Numbered from the stretch's first letter, positions 33,442 through 45,104 are shown. The stretch: DNA of 64,000 nt from Clarkia xantiana subsp. parviflora (GCA_036873135.1 JAPTYO010000002.1:19556452-19620451); one strand, 5' to 3'. Numbers and translations are program-made. The notes: generated by a model not told the origin, from the letters alone.

Positions 33442-36136
33442 ATGTCTGGTAAGACCTTTCTTCTTTGCCTCTATGATTTACTGAATTTGTTTTCTTTTCC
33501 TTTCCTGAGTTTTCCCGTTATGGCCGTTTTTAGACTAGGCCAGTTCCGGAGGAAGGAACCTCTTTACCTTTGAGCTTGCTACTAACGAAATCTCAGAGAG
33601 CCTGTATGAAGCTGCTCTCTGGTAAGGCTGCATCACCTCGGCCTGGGAACCCCGCTTTCCCTATGATTCCCAGCAAACCACCAGGAGGAAGCACATAGTT
33701 ACCTGCCCCCGAGAAGGAGAGGTGTTCATCTCCACAGGGCAGATAAACGCTGGGATCCGATTCCCTTTCTGCGGGAATCTGGTTGAGATGTGTAACTTCT
33801 ATCATACGCATCCAACCACCTTCTCCCCACACGCTATCCGCGTGTGGAACGCCTTCCAGGTCCTGTGCCTCCGCCAGCAGTGGACGTACAGCTTGCTGCT
33901 CTTCCGTACCTTCTACGGGATGAAGTGTAACAAGGCTGGAGTCTGCTCCTTTACCCCCTGACTCCCCAAATGGACCAGGGAGCAACTTTCTCGATTCGGC
34001 TGGGATGGCGAGACCTGGAAGTTTAACAAGGATCGGGGGTTCATTCGCGACTCAGGGTCCGACAACAGTGGATGGAAGAAGTACTACTTCTTCGTTCAGA
34101 ACAGCTCTGTCCTATGGCCCCGATGGGAGGTTGTGGCGGACCCTGCCCCCAAGTTTGAAGTCTACACCGAGGATGACTTCAATACCCTTCAACAAGTCCA
34201 GCTTTATCGTTGGGGGGACTCATTCACTCCCCTTGACGCCAACAAGCTCGTGGAGGGGGACCTGATCCAGATCGGGGTCCAACTCCTCGATTCCATTTCT
34301 GACAACTTGGTTCTTTGGGTAACACTTCTAACTGCCTTTTACTTTCATTTTTGCAGCCAAGAAGGCATCTCTGCTGACCCATCTCGTGTTGAAGTAGGGG
34401 GAGACCGACGCTGTCCAGGGCTCCAAGCGAAAGCGGAAGTTTTTGAAGAGGGGAGCCTCTTCTTCTACAGCTCCTCCGACTGAGGAGCAAGTCACGTTGG
34501 CCAAGCGGGCCAGAAGAGAGGAGGTGGACAGAGCCTTCGGTGTCACCACTGCCGAGGAAGGTAAGCGCGTTCGCCAAGCTATTAAGAAATATAGAAGGTT
34601 GGTTCCCAAGGAGTTTATCCCCGCTGACCGGGAATCGCGGGTCCGAGAAATCAAATATATACTTCGAGGAGAAACACCCCGCGTCCTTAAGGCGGGCTAT
34701 TACAACTTCTTTGGAAAGGACCAGCACGTCCCACGCGGTATCATCTGGTGCCCTAATAATACACTTCCTGATTTTATTCGTCCCGCAACCGCAGGTCCAT
34801 CGGAGGCTCTTACTCCGACGAAGGCTGCAACTCCAACGGGGGCTGCGACTTTACAGGAGCTAATAACGGAGGAGGCCCCGACGGAAACTCAGTTCCGTCG
34901 GGTGACTAACTTGGACGCTTCCCCTTCCTCCGAGGAGCCAAATGAGGGCCTGATTCCCCGTCGGAGGCCAGGGCGGAGCACCCTGAGGCCAGCTGCGGAG
35001 GATGTGTCCCAAAGTCCTCCCTTGGATTTCCGCTCTCCCACTCCAGAGCCTCCAACCGAGGTTCCTCCGACTGAGGCTTCCAAGGTCATCCCCCCTCTCC
35101 CCGTGGATGGGAACCTTTACAAGGTTTACACTCCCGATCAAGAGACGGTTCCCTGGAACCCGATCGAGTCTCTTCAAGGGGTCCCACTCCATCGGGGAGA
35201 CCTTCAGCCAGAATTGGCCCTGCATCTGCTGGCAGGGTCAATTCCACCAGCCTTGAGACGCCCGATCTCCTTGGCACAGGAAGATATCGAGGCGGATCTT
35301 CGCGACATGGCTATCCATCGGATGGAGGTAAAACTTTACTCTCACTTTTATTCTTTCCTTCGTTGTTCTTGCCTTTAAATATCGGACCTTACTCTCTTAT
35401 CCTTCTGCCTTAGGAAACTGCGAACCAACAGCGCTGCTTTGGTTACATCCTTGCTCTGAAGGGTGCTTTGGAGGAGGAACAGGCCAGGTCGGACCCCAAA
35501 GCCTTGGCCAAGCTCCAGGAGGACCTTGCCGATGCTGTGGCGGCAAGGGAGAAGATAGTCAAGGAGCAGTCCCTCCTTGGCCAGAAGGCTATGGACTTGC
35601 AAAAGCAGGTCCATGATCATGAAGCCGTGCTGCGTCGGGAGCGGAGGATGCTCAAGGAGGAACAGCAGCGGCACGAGGCGGAGAAGAGGCAGTTCGCCCT
35701 CGAGAAGAGCATTCTCGAGGAAGCTAAGGCGGGACTCGAGGCCGAGAAGGCTGAATTTCCTGCCAGGCTGGCTGAGGCAAAGGCTCAGGGCCGCGAGGAG
35801 GGTCGCCAGGAGGGTCGCGAGGAGTATCGGAACTCCGATGATTTCAAGGCGGATGCCGTGGGGTTCTGCAAGACCGAGGTGGAGAACGTTCTGCTCAATG
35901 CCGTCGAGGAGCTTTACACGGTATACGAGGATGCCATTGACTTCAAGAAGTCCGAGACCCTCGCCCCCTTCGCGGAGAGATACTTCAGCCTCCCCGCGGA
36001 AAGTGATGAGGCCGATGCCCCCGAAGGTGCCGCGGACCTGACTCCACAAACTGCGAAGCCTTCTGCCCAGGACCCCGCGAATCCTGCTCCCTCCAAAGCT
36101 GCTGAGGACTCAACTTCCAACAAGGACCAAGCTTAA
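33442..36136 (+). pseudogene. Antisense ORF of Tat element B (spliced, plant 'putative gypsy-type transposon' protein), decayed
   Basis: Runs opposite to gag-pol. Likely exons are 33442-33448 (Met-Ser-), 33597-34318, 34357-35327 and 35414-36136, with GT-AG borders; the phase between exons 2 and 3 is off by one, so a frameshift or other splice site is needed. Exon 2 holds the conserved N-terminal domain (GQINAGIRFPF, WNAFQVLCLRQQW, WDGETWKFNKD, WKKYYFFVQN, related to the PF04195-type family). Exon 3 is proline-rich with a KRKRKFLKRG-type basic patch. Exon 4 (about 240 residues) is a long charged coiled coil rich in Glu/Ala/Lys, ending near TSNKDQA. In-frame stops around 33625, 33959 and 34395 disable it. 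Its function in Tat elements is unknown. Confidence 0.75.
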
Positions 36137-36239
36137 TACTTTATTCTTCAAGTCCTTGTAACTTCCTCTTTGTTTCCTCCTTGTATCGGAACCTTTAGGC
36201 CTTCGAGCCCTTATAAAAAATTCCCTTCATCTATTTTGG

Positions 36240-36810
36240 TCTCAACCATTATTGCACTACTTAAAGCGACTTGACTCGTTACTTAAAACGTTCCGATGCA
36301 TCACTTAAGATGACTTTATACATCCTTCAGATGCTTCACTCGGGACTTCACCACTTAAGGTTTCTCATCCATGCCGTTCAAGGCAATTTCACACATCACT
36401 TAAGATGATTTTTTCGCACCCTTTAAGGCTTTTTATCGCGTCATTCTAGACGACTTAATCATACCCCTTAAGGCTTTTATCGCGTCATTCCAGACGACTT
36501 AATCGTACCCCTTAAGGCTTTTTGCTGCATCATAAAGACGACTTACGCGGACCCCTTAGGGCTTTTATTCATACCTAGGCTTTTTGGTTGCATCATAAAG
36601 ACGACTTACTCATACCTCGTAAGGCTTTTGTTCGTACCTCGAAAGGCTTTTTATCGCGCCATAAAGGCGACTTGATCGTACCTCGTAAGGCTTTTGTCGC
36701 GTCCTTCAGGACGTCTTACTCGTACCTCGGAAGGCTTTTAATCGTACCTCGGAAGGCTTTTAATCGTACCTCGGAAGGCTTTTATCGCGTCCTTTAAGAC
36801 GACTTACTAA
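36240..36810. repeat. Degenerate short tandem repeats in element B spacer
   Basis: Repeated phrases AAGGCTTTTATCGCGTC, GACGACTTA and TCGTACCTCGGAAGGC recur every 30-60 bases. Located between the end of integrase and the antisense ORF; no coding sense. Confidence 0.75.
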
Positions 36811-36956
36811 CAGTTAGAATAAATCTATAAGCAATTTGATCGGAAGCAACTTCTTTTATTCATTAATAACTCAAAGCTTTGCTTACATCGGATCGATAGA
36901 TAACTTGCGCCATTCGCGGCGACTTAACATCGTGCACCTCTTAAGGCGACTTAGGA

Positions 36957-37637
36957 TCAGACATGATACTTCTTCAAGTGTGCGCCACTGAAAGAATGTT
37001 TCAACGTCTTGCCATCAAGGTCTTCTAACTTGTACGCATTCGGGGCTGGCATCCCTACGATCTTGTAAGGTCCCTCACATTTCGGTGACAGCTTGTTGAT
37101 CCGATCTTGATGGACGAACTCATTCCTCCGCCAGGCAAGTTCTCCAACGAAGAATTTTCGAGACTTGACCCGCCGATTATAGTACCTGGCTGTTGCCAGA
37201 CGCATCCGGGCCTGAACTTCATCAGCCTTCCACCTTTTCTCTTCGAGCAAGTCCAAGTCCAGACGTCTCATTTCTTCGTTCGTCAGAGGCTCATAATACC
37301 TCCTGCGATGGGACGCCACCGCTATCTCCACGGGAGCCACTGCCTCCGTGCCATAAACGAGGCCAAACGGAGTCTCCCCCGTCGATTGCTTGGGTGTTGT
37401 TCTAACAGCCCATAGCACGTTTTCAAGCTCATCTAGCCAATGACCCTGTAAGGCGTAGACCCTCTTCTTCAAGCCATCCATTACGATCTTGTTGGCTGAT
37501 TCGACCTGCCCGTTTGTTTGAGCGTGGTGGACCGAGGCTGTCCGATGCTCGATGTTCAATTCCTCTAGATACTCCTTCAACTGAGCCCCATTGAACGGAG
37601 GGCCATTATCGCTGATCAACACTCGAGGAACCCCATA
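36957..37637 (-). pseudogene. Integrase catalytic end and C-terminal domain of element B
   Basis: Continues the integrase of the preceding segment after an in-frame TGA at about 37638-37640. It opens with the second catalytic Asp (LISDNGPPFNG) and contains the third acidic residue (QVESANKIV), then the GTEAVAPVEI-type region and the C-terminal PYKIVGMPAPNAYKLE, ending HLKKYHV with a stop. The reading frame is open over 220 residues. Integrase would insert the cDNA in the nucleus. Confidence 0.85.
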
Positions 37638-39203
37638 TCAGGATACGATTTGAGTCTGGAGGAACTTGAGAATCTGCTGTCCCGTCGTCTTGGCCAACGC
37701 CTTAGCCTCTATCCACTTCGAAAAGTAATCAATGGCAACAAGTAAGTACTTGCACTGACCTTTTGCTTGTGGAAGGGGTCCCACCAAGTCAATGCCCCAC
37801 TGCGCGAAGGGCCAAGCACTACTGATGGACATCAAGTCTGCGACAGGAGCCACGATATCCGGAGCGTACCTCTGGCACGCATCACAAGATTGGACCATCG
37901 CTGTCGCTTCCTTGTTCATCGAAGGCCAATAGTAGCCTAAATTCAGCGCTTTCCTCGCAATGGATCGGGCCCCTTCATGACAGGCCGCGACTCCTTCGTG
38001 CAACTCTCTTAGGATCCGATTCGTATCAGGCTCCGCCACACATTTCAGAAAAGGCTTTACATGCCCCCTCTTGTACAACTGGTTGTCCACCATCACGTAG
38101 TTGCTCACGATTCGACGCAACCTAACAGCTGCCACTTCATCATCGGGGAGTGCCCCCGTAGTCAGGTATGTGACTATCGGGGTCATCCAGGTGGATTTCT
38201 CTTCTTCCTCCGATCCTGCCTCAATAGCACACACCTCCAATGGATCAATGGTTGCGATGATTACCCTCTCTAGAAAATGCACCTTCCGATTCTCCTCGGG
38301 GGCTACACCCAGGGCAAACTTGCTTAAGGCATCTGCCTCCGCATTTTCTTCCCTTGGGATTGCCTCAATGTCGAAGCTTTTGAAGCTTCCCTTCAAAGTC
38401 TGCACCTCGTGCAAATACTTCCTCATTGTCGGGTTCATCGCCTCGTAATTCCCCTGGACTTGATTCACGATCAGGCTAGCATCACACTTCACCTTTAAAT
38501 GATCGACTCCCGTACCCTTGGCGATTTTAAGGCCCGTGATGAGAGCCTCATACTCAGCTTCATTATTGGTGGCCCTAAACGTCAAGGCCAAGGCATATCG
38601 CAAGGGCTCGCCTCCACCGGGCGGTATCAATACAAATCCTGCCCCCGATCCTTCTACACTTGATGAACCATCAGTGTACATCTCCCAGGTGTTCTCCTCA
38701 TTTGGCTGTTCTGATTGTTCTGCTATCGGGACCTCCATGGTTGCCCCCTCTACAGGACCTGCTTCTTCCAGATCGGGTGCTGTAGACTCTGCTATGAAGT
38801 CTGCCAATGCCTGGCCCTTAATAGCTGTTCTCGGGGCAAAGTGAATACGGAACTCCGTAAGCTCGACTGCCCATTTCACCAATCTCCCCGACGCCTCCGG
38901 TCGGTTCAAAAAGTGCTTCAAGGGCTGATTAGTTAACACCGTAATCTCGTGGGCATGGAAGTAAGGCCTCAGTTTTCGAGCAGCAATAATCAACGCAAAG
39001 AGATACTTCTCAATAGCGGGATAATTCATTTCAGATTGGGCAAACGCCTTGCTTACAAAATAAACAGGAACTTGGTTGCCCTTGACAATCTTTATTAACA
39101 CAGAACTAACAGCAACTTCAGAAACAGCCAAATAGAGATAAAGCGGCTCACCTGGAACCGGTTTCGCCAATGGCGGGAGGGTACGGAGGTGTTGCTTGAG
39201 CTC
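37638..39203 (-). pseudogene. RNase H and N-terminal integrase of element B
   Basis: One open frame of about 510 residues from near 39170, in the same frame as RT but separated by a TAG at about 39204-39206. It begins with the RT connection (PLYLYLAVSEVAVSSVLI, the vestigial RNase H), followed by the acquired RNase H of Tat elements with MYTDGSSSVEGSGAGFVL near 38675 and NNEAEYEALI. Then comes the integrase zinc domain HHCC (HEGVAACHEG ... CDACQRYA, near 38010-37870) and the first catalytic Asp (GIDLVGPLP, about 37780). The dual RNase H supports the Tat assignment. Confidence 0.87.
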
Positions 39204-39931
39204 CTAAAATGCTTCCTCGCACTTGTCGGACCATTCAAACTTCTTGTGGGCCCTTAGCACATCAAAAAATGGCATGGCTCGGTCACTCGCCTTGGATAGG
39301 AAACGATTCATCGCGGTTAATCGTCCATTCAGCACCTGGACCTCCCGATGGGTTTTCGGAGACTGCATCTCCTCGATTGCTCTCAGCTTCTCGGGATTCA
39401 CCTCGATTCCTCTTTGACTCACCATAAATCCCAGGAATTTCCCCGAGTTCACTCCGAAAGCGCATTTGTCCGGATTCAAACGAACCTGATGAAACTTCAT
39501 CCGCTCAAACGCCACCGCCAAGTTGCGAACATGGTCTCCCGCCTGTCGGGACTTCACTAGCATGTCATCCACATAAGCCTCCATGGTCTTTCCCAGCATG
39601 TCCCCGAACAACTTGTTCACCATCCTCTGGTAAGTTGCTCCAGCATTGATCAGCCCAAAGGGCATAACATCATAGTGATAGACATCACTATCAGCATAGA
39701 AAGCTATGTGGGGGGCATCCTCTTTCGCCATCTTGATCTGGTTGTAACCGGAATAAGCATCCATGAAGCTCAGCTGCTCATGTCCCGACGTGGCATCCAC
39801 CAGCTGGTCTATTCTCGGGAGTGGATAACAGTCTTTTGGGCAAGCCTGTTCAAGTCGCGGAAATCGACACACATCCGCCACTTCCCGTTACTCTTCCTCA
39901 CCAGGACCGGGTTAGCGACCCAAGTCTGGAA
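39204..39931 (-). pseudogene. Reverse transcriptase of element B
   Basis: Copies the element RNA into cDNA in the particle. Recognised from VRKSNGKWRMCVDF, PLPRIDQLVDATSG, FMDAYSGYNQI, MPFGLINAGATYQR, the active-site YVDD (about 39570) and FLGFMVSQRGIEVNP. The segment opens directly behind an in-frame TGA (about 39929-39931) and carries a 1-base frameshift near 39847, so the conserved block upstream of PLPRI is in another frame. It ends at a TAG where the connection to RNase H should continue. Confidence 0.87.
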
Positions 39932-40801
39932 TCAGAGCTCCTTAATGAACCCAGCATCGAGCAGCCTGCCCACCTCCTGCTGGATCGCGATCCTCTTATC
40001 CGCGCCCATCGGACGCCTCTTCTGCGCGATAGGCTTGATCGCGGGATCAATCTTCAGCTCGTGCACAATCACGTTGGGGCTGATTCCTGGCATATCGCTC
40101 AGGGACCAGGCAAACAACTCCTTGAATTCCTTCAGGAGCTCGATCAATTCTCGGGCCCTTTCCTCCGACAAAGCAGACTCGATCTTCACTTTCCTTTGAG
40201 GTCCGTCAATCTCGACCTCTTTCAGATCCTCCATGGGGGCGGGACGCCCAAATTCCTCTCGAGGATCAGCATCAGTCTGAAGGACAGCCATGGCTTCCCT
40301 CCTTCTCCTCCGGGTGGCGTTAACATAACACCTTCTGGATGCCACCTGGTCACCTTTGACCTCCCCAACTCCATTATCCGTCGGGAACTTCATCTTCTGG
40401 TGGACGGTCGAGGCGACTGCCATGAGAGGATTGATGGTGGTCCTTCCAATGATAGCATTGTACGTACCAGCAGACTCCACTACGACGAAATCCACGTTCC
40501 GCCTTTCCGCTTTCCACCCACTACCGAATTCCACCGGTAATGTAATCATTCCCAGCGGATAGGAAGTAGAACCAGAGAATCCCACCATCGGGAAGTTCAC
40601 CTGCGTCAGGTCCTTCTTCGTCTTTCCCATGGCTTCCAAGGCGTCCATGAACAGAATGTCGGAGGAGCTCCCACCGTCTATCAGGATCCGCTTCATCTCG
40701 AATCCATCCACATCCAAGGTCACGACCAAGGCGTCATCGTGGGGGCTCTCCACGCCTATCAGGTCCTCCGCTGAGAAAGAAATCACCATTTCCTCCTTCA
40801 C
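39932..40801 (-). pseudogene. Aspartic protease region of element B
   Basis: Open frame of about 290 residues with PHDDALVVTLDVDG, the catalytic ILIDGGSSSDIL (about 40690), YNAIIGRTTINP and [11 protein letters not shown]. It then continues into the linker toward RT (PGISPNVIVHELKIDP, KRRPMGADKRIAIQQEV). It is offset by one base from the preceding gag frame (overlap at 40798-40801) and ends at a premature TGA. Protein-level similarity to the protease of element A is high in order and motifs. Confidence 0.85.
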
Positions 40802-42605
40802 AGTCCATGATCGGGGAGATTGGTGAAATGATTCTCCCGAGAAGCGGCAGAAATACGGGAAGCATAATTCTCCCGAGAAGCGGAGGTATCACCTCCCGCC
40901 GCCATTCCTCCATGAATAACGTTAATGGTTCCCCGCCTCTCCTTACGGGCACCAGAGGATTCCGGCTCAACCTTCTTCTTCTTCGGAGATCGATCGCGGG
41001 ACTTGGAACGGGACCGCGATCGAGTTTTGGAACGGGATCGGCACCGTCCCCTACCAACAATCTCCTTAAGCTTCCCCTTCTGGATCAGCTTCTCTATCTC
41101 CTTCTTCAGCTCCTGACAGTTATCTGTGTCGTGACCATTGGCTCGGTGGTACCGACAGTAACGATCAGAGCGACCTCCCAAGAATTCACATTCTTTCCTC
41201 GGGGGGTATCGGGCGAGACCCTGCCGATCCATCACTGCTAGCACAGAGGTCATCGAACTGTTGAGGGGAACATTACGACCCTCTCGGTTATCCTTCCTCG
41301 GAGGACGCTTGTCCTCCCTTCTATCGGGGCGACCACGGCTCCTACTTCCCTCCGATTTGTCGTTCCCTTTCCAATCGTCCGACAGCTTGGACGATGGCTT
41401 TTCTCTTCCTGACTTCGGAGGATCAAGCTCTCCAGCAGCAATCTTCGATTCCTGAACGTCGATTTGCTGCTTCACCCTCGCTTGCAAGGCTTCCATACTC
41501 CACACAGCCTTCGCGGCTACACTATGCATCAGATCAGAACCATACGGAGCAGTTAGGTTCCGAAGGAAGGTGCGGATGGTCTCTCCCTCCGATATCTCCT
41601 CATCAATCTCTGCAGCACTAGCAGTGAACCGTTGGTAATAATACGCCAACAATTCGTCAGATCTTTGCACCACCTGGGTCAAAGACCTCACGCTCTTCAA
41701 GAGGCGCCTACGACCCTGATACTGCTTGATGAAGCGGTCGTGCATATCAGCCCAGCAAGTAATACTTCCCGGCGGTAGGCTGAAAAACCACGTCATGGCC
41801 CTTTCTCCCAATGTGATCGGGAACAGCGAACACACGAGGTCATCATTCGCGGTCCTACTCATACATGCCTAGACATGCCTCTGAACATGGCGGACCGGGT
41901 CCCCTTCGCCATCGTACTCCTTGATGGTCGGAATACCTAGCCCTGGCGGGTCGACAGTATCTATCAGCCGTGGAACAAAAGGATGAGTAGATCGGTCCCT
42001 CAGCTCCGATGTCATATGCTTCTGGTCGCCCATGCAGATGTTGACGATTTTCACCACCTGATCGGGGTGATGGGGCCATTCAGGGGAATGGTCCTGTGTT
42101 GCACTGGTCCGGGACCGTCGACTACGAACTTTTCCGAATGTGCGAGTTCCTTACCCCTATATCTGGACTGGACCTCATGTTCCTCTTGAACCTCCCTTGG
42201 AGGAGGTGGAGGCAATTCTTCCCGTGGAGGTAACTCTGCTCCCCTCTTGGCAGCCTCTCTCTTGTCCAGCAGAGCTTCCATGGCCGCCAGGAACATGGGC
42301 ATAGCATCTGCTACTGCCTTAGCCAACTCCGGGTTTGAGGAAGCACTTACCTCCCCCCGCGGGATTTCCTCTCTGTGCACCACCGGGTTTGGAGGAGCAT
42401 CCACTTCCCTTCTCGGGATATCCTCCCTGTTCATCGCCGTGTCTCGGACTGAGACCTCATAATCTTCACCATGCCCCCCTGTTTGAGAAACAACAGGGTG
42501 CTCACCTTGTTCAGCAGCATGCTCCGGCAACGCGGAATTCACGGTTCCAGCAGGGCGAGAACTGCTCGCCGGGATTTGCTTCTTTTGCTTGCCACCACCA
42601 GCCAT
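40798..42605 (-). pseudogene. Gag of element B, frameshifted and with a premature stop
   Basis: Begins at the ATG at 42605 (MAGGGKQKK), about 35 bases inside the primer site. The N-terminal third is low-complexity. A 1-base frameshift lies near 42055-42075 and an in-frame TAG at 41869-41871, just before the Retrotrans_gag core (ERAMTWFFSLPPGSITCW). A zinc-knuckle-like YCRYHRANGHDTDNC is followed by a serine-arginine tract (RSRSKTRSRSRSKSRDRS) unusual for Gag, then RRGTINVIHGG. Comparison with element A gag shows the same domain order. Confidence 0.85.
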
Positions 42606-42640
42606 CAATCTAGTAGAAACTATTGTGACTTTTTGTATGT

Positions 42641-42657
42641 TCCCACAGACGGCGCCA
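42641..42657 (-). other. Primer-binding site of element B
   Basis: On the minus strand TGGCGCCGTCTGTGGGA directly follows the 5' LTR. It shares its first ten bases with the primer site of element A. Confidence 0.7.
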
Positions 42658-42658
42658 A

Positions 42659-43397
42659 TGTTGGATCACGGTCGAAGCTCCGTTACGTTCTCGACGGAAA
42701 CTTGAACTCCTGGGCTCCGCGTAATCCTGCAAAAGGGGATGACCTGGGTGGTGACCCAGAATCCCTCTCTGATGCTTAAATGAGAGTATGAACGATGGGG
42801 TGGATAGCAGTAATCTAAGTTCGTATTAGAGAATGTATGTTTTCTGAGGTAACTTCCTCCTTTATATAGGAGGGGAAGTTACATCAGTTACCTGTAACCG
42901 CGCCTGGCAGTTTTACCCACGTTCCGTATATCTCGCTCGGGATTCCGTGTATCTCGCCCCACGCTCCGCGTATCTCGCCCACGCTCCGCGTATCTCGGGC
43001 ACGCCCTGCGTATCTCGGGAGAGTTTATCCGTATCTCAACCGTTTCCCCACTACTTTATCTAGTAGGCGGATTTCTTGGTCTTATCCTCTGATCACAAGT
43101 CCCGATCCCTATCGGGGACTCCAGAGTTATCTCATTCTAAGTCACCACCCAGGACCCCTCGTCCCACGGGACAGGGTCAGCTTTCTCGGGGTTTTATTAT
43201 CGGGGCCTTCTCAAAGGCATATCGGGGCCTACTTAGAGGCTTCTCGTCGGGAGCATTCAGCTCATATATCGGGACCGATCTCGTCGGGTCCCTTCATACT
43301 GGGCTTCTGGACCTTCCAGGTCTTTCACAAGGCCCACTAGGCTTACCCGCCGTTTATTGACTGTTAACGGGGCTAACGATATCATCGGAACCCATCA
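42659..43397 (-). repeat. 5' LTR of element B
   Basis: 739 bp, TGATGGG to CCAACA on the minus strand, with a TATATAAA motif at 42861-42868 (minus strand) as the probable promoter. Confidence 0.93.
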
Positions 43398-43402
43398 TCT
43401 TC

Positions 43403-43622
43403 TAAGTATTTAGAAGATCGGTGTAATATTTATTTTACAGATAAGTTAGCTTTAGATATTGACCGGAGAATATTTAGAATTATTTATTGGTAGAATCTAT
43501 TTATACTCAATAGAAAACCCTAATCTAGCTAGTATAAATAGATGTCAGTCTTCAGAGAAGGGCATCAACATTGGCAGAAGAGGCCGAACGGAAAGATCGA
43601 AAAAATTTCCAAATAGCCATCA
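43403..43622 (+). other. Flank between element B and the foldback element
   Basis: AT-rich; contains AGTATAAATAGATG (about 43529-43542), a TATA-like sequence followed by CAGTCTTCAGAGAAGGGCATC. It may be part of an older LTR whose rest continues after 47990, but no partner was found. Confidence 0.35.
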
Positions 43623-43825
43623 TAGCACAAACTAATAACAATTGTACCCTCTTAGAAAAATTAATTACAAAAAGACCCCTTAGCCCAATTGGCTCTCGGG
43701 CTTTTTCCTTAAAAAAGCCCTACTAGCAGTCGGGCTTAATTAATAGAGTAATTAGACTTAATTACTCAAAAAGCCCAACAGCCAAATGGGCATTTTTTTT
43801 AATAAAAAAATAAAAAAAAATTCCA

Positions 43826-44065
43826 CTCCCCTTTTTTCCTCTCCCTCTCTTACCTTTCTTCCCTCCTCTCTCACCTCTCCCTGCCGTACCCTTTCTTTCT
43901 CCCCACTCCCTCTCTCTCTTCCCTTCCTCCCCTTCCCCTCCTTTCAAAAGAGAGGGACGGCAAGAATAGGGGAATGAAGGAAGGAGAGAGCGAAATAGGG
44001 GAGGAGAGAGGAGAGAGAGAGTGGTACGGCATAGAAAGGGAGAGGGGAGTGAGGGTAGGGAAGAG
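43826..44065. repeat. Polypyrimidine tract mirrored by a polypurine tract
   Basis: About 120 bp that are almost only C and T (43826-43945) are followed by about 120 bp almost only A and G (43946-44065). This is the centre of the foldback element, so the strands can pair as a hairpin or form triplex-prone DNA. Frames through it are not genes. Confidence 0.85.
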
Positions 44066-45103
44066 ATGATTTAAATAAATAAATTAAAAAAAAAACCAAC
44101 TGGCTGTTGGGTTTTGGTTAATTAAATCTAATTACCACACTAATTAAGCCCGACTCCCAATTGGGCTTTCACTACAAGAAAACAGAGTTTTAGCAGCAGC
44201 TAAATTTTTTTGCTGCTATTAGTCGTTGCAAAATGGAACTTTTTCCATCGGTATAAATTTTCGTTACTAAAAACCACATTTATTAACAAAAAACATATCG
44301 TAGCAAATATAGGCTTTCAGCAGCGGTGGTAGTCGTATGTAAAAGTTCCTTATTATGGCGAAGTAAAATGCCGCTACTAAAAGCCGCTTTTACCAACGAT
44401 TATGTGCTTTCACTAAAAGTTATTTTTGACGTATTTTTCATACCGCTACTATTATTAATTTACCGTTTGTAAATCTTCTCTACTATAACGGCTCAAATAC
44501 CGTTACAAAAAGAGTGTTTCACCAACGTCTGCAAGCCACTGCAAAAACAAACTTTCAGCATCGACTCTTTGTTGCTGTAAAAGAGACTTTCAGTAAGAGT
44601 TGTTTTTCGCTGCAAAAAAGCTTTTTCAGCAAAGACTTTCAGCTGCTGTATATTATCTTCTTCAGCAGCGGCCAACAAATGAATTATTTTTTATTATCAA
44701 ATGTCGTTACTGAAAGAAAGTTTCACCAACGTCTGCTTGCCGCTGCAAAAATTAATTTTCAGCAGCGACTCTTTATTGCTAGAAAATGAGGCTTTTAGTA
44801 ACAACTGTTTTTTAATTGTAAACTCTTCTTCATCAACAAATTTCATCTGCTGCAAATTGTCTTTTCAGCGGCAACCAGAAGATGATACAAAATGTTACTT
44901 TCACTAACAGTTTAATAATATTGCGACTGATGTTTTTTATGTTATACTTTTACTAAAATCAAAGATAAAAGATAGATAAATTTTAAAAATAATTGAAGGG
45001 AGTACGTAGAATAGTGTGTATTATCTCACTAGATAATTGTAATACAAATATTTTTATTGCGTTATGAAAAATAAATAAAAAGAATTAGAAAATCTAAAGT
45101 CAA

Positions 45104-45104
45104 A

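Larger units (their letters stand above)
32134..43397 (-). mobile_element. Element B: complete Ty3/gypsy Tat-lineage LTR retrotransposon with antisense ORF
   Basis: 11.26 kb, transcribed on the minus strand. The two 739-bp LTRs differ at about 11 positions by eye (about 98.5% identity), and the element is flanked by a perfect 5-bp duplication TCTTC (32129-32133, 43398-43402). Order along the minus strand: 5' LTR, primer site, gag, protease, RT, RNase H, integrase, tandem-repeat spacer, antisense ORF on the plus strand, polypurine tract, 3' LTR. The antisense ORF between integrase and the 3' LTR is a known Tat/Ogre-group trait. Gag and pol are broken by several stops and frameshifts despite the young LTRs, so this copy cannot supply its own functions. 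Confidence 0.94.

Noticed and set aside
35375..36049. 224-codon minus-strand frame opposite the coiled coil
   Set aside because: Shadow of the plus-strand exon 4; Leu-rich, antisense to Glu/Lys codons, no domain.
39675..40540. Plus-strand frames of 174-239 codons over element B protease and RT
   Set aside because: Antisense shadows of the pol region, which reads clearly as protease and RT on the minus strand.
43762..43977. Lys/Arg/Glu/Gly- or Ser/Pro/Leu-rich frames
   Set aside because: They lie in the polypyrimidine/polypurine tract of the foldback element.
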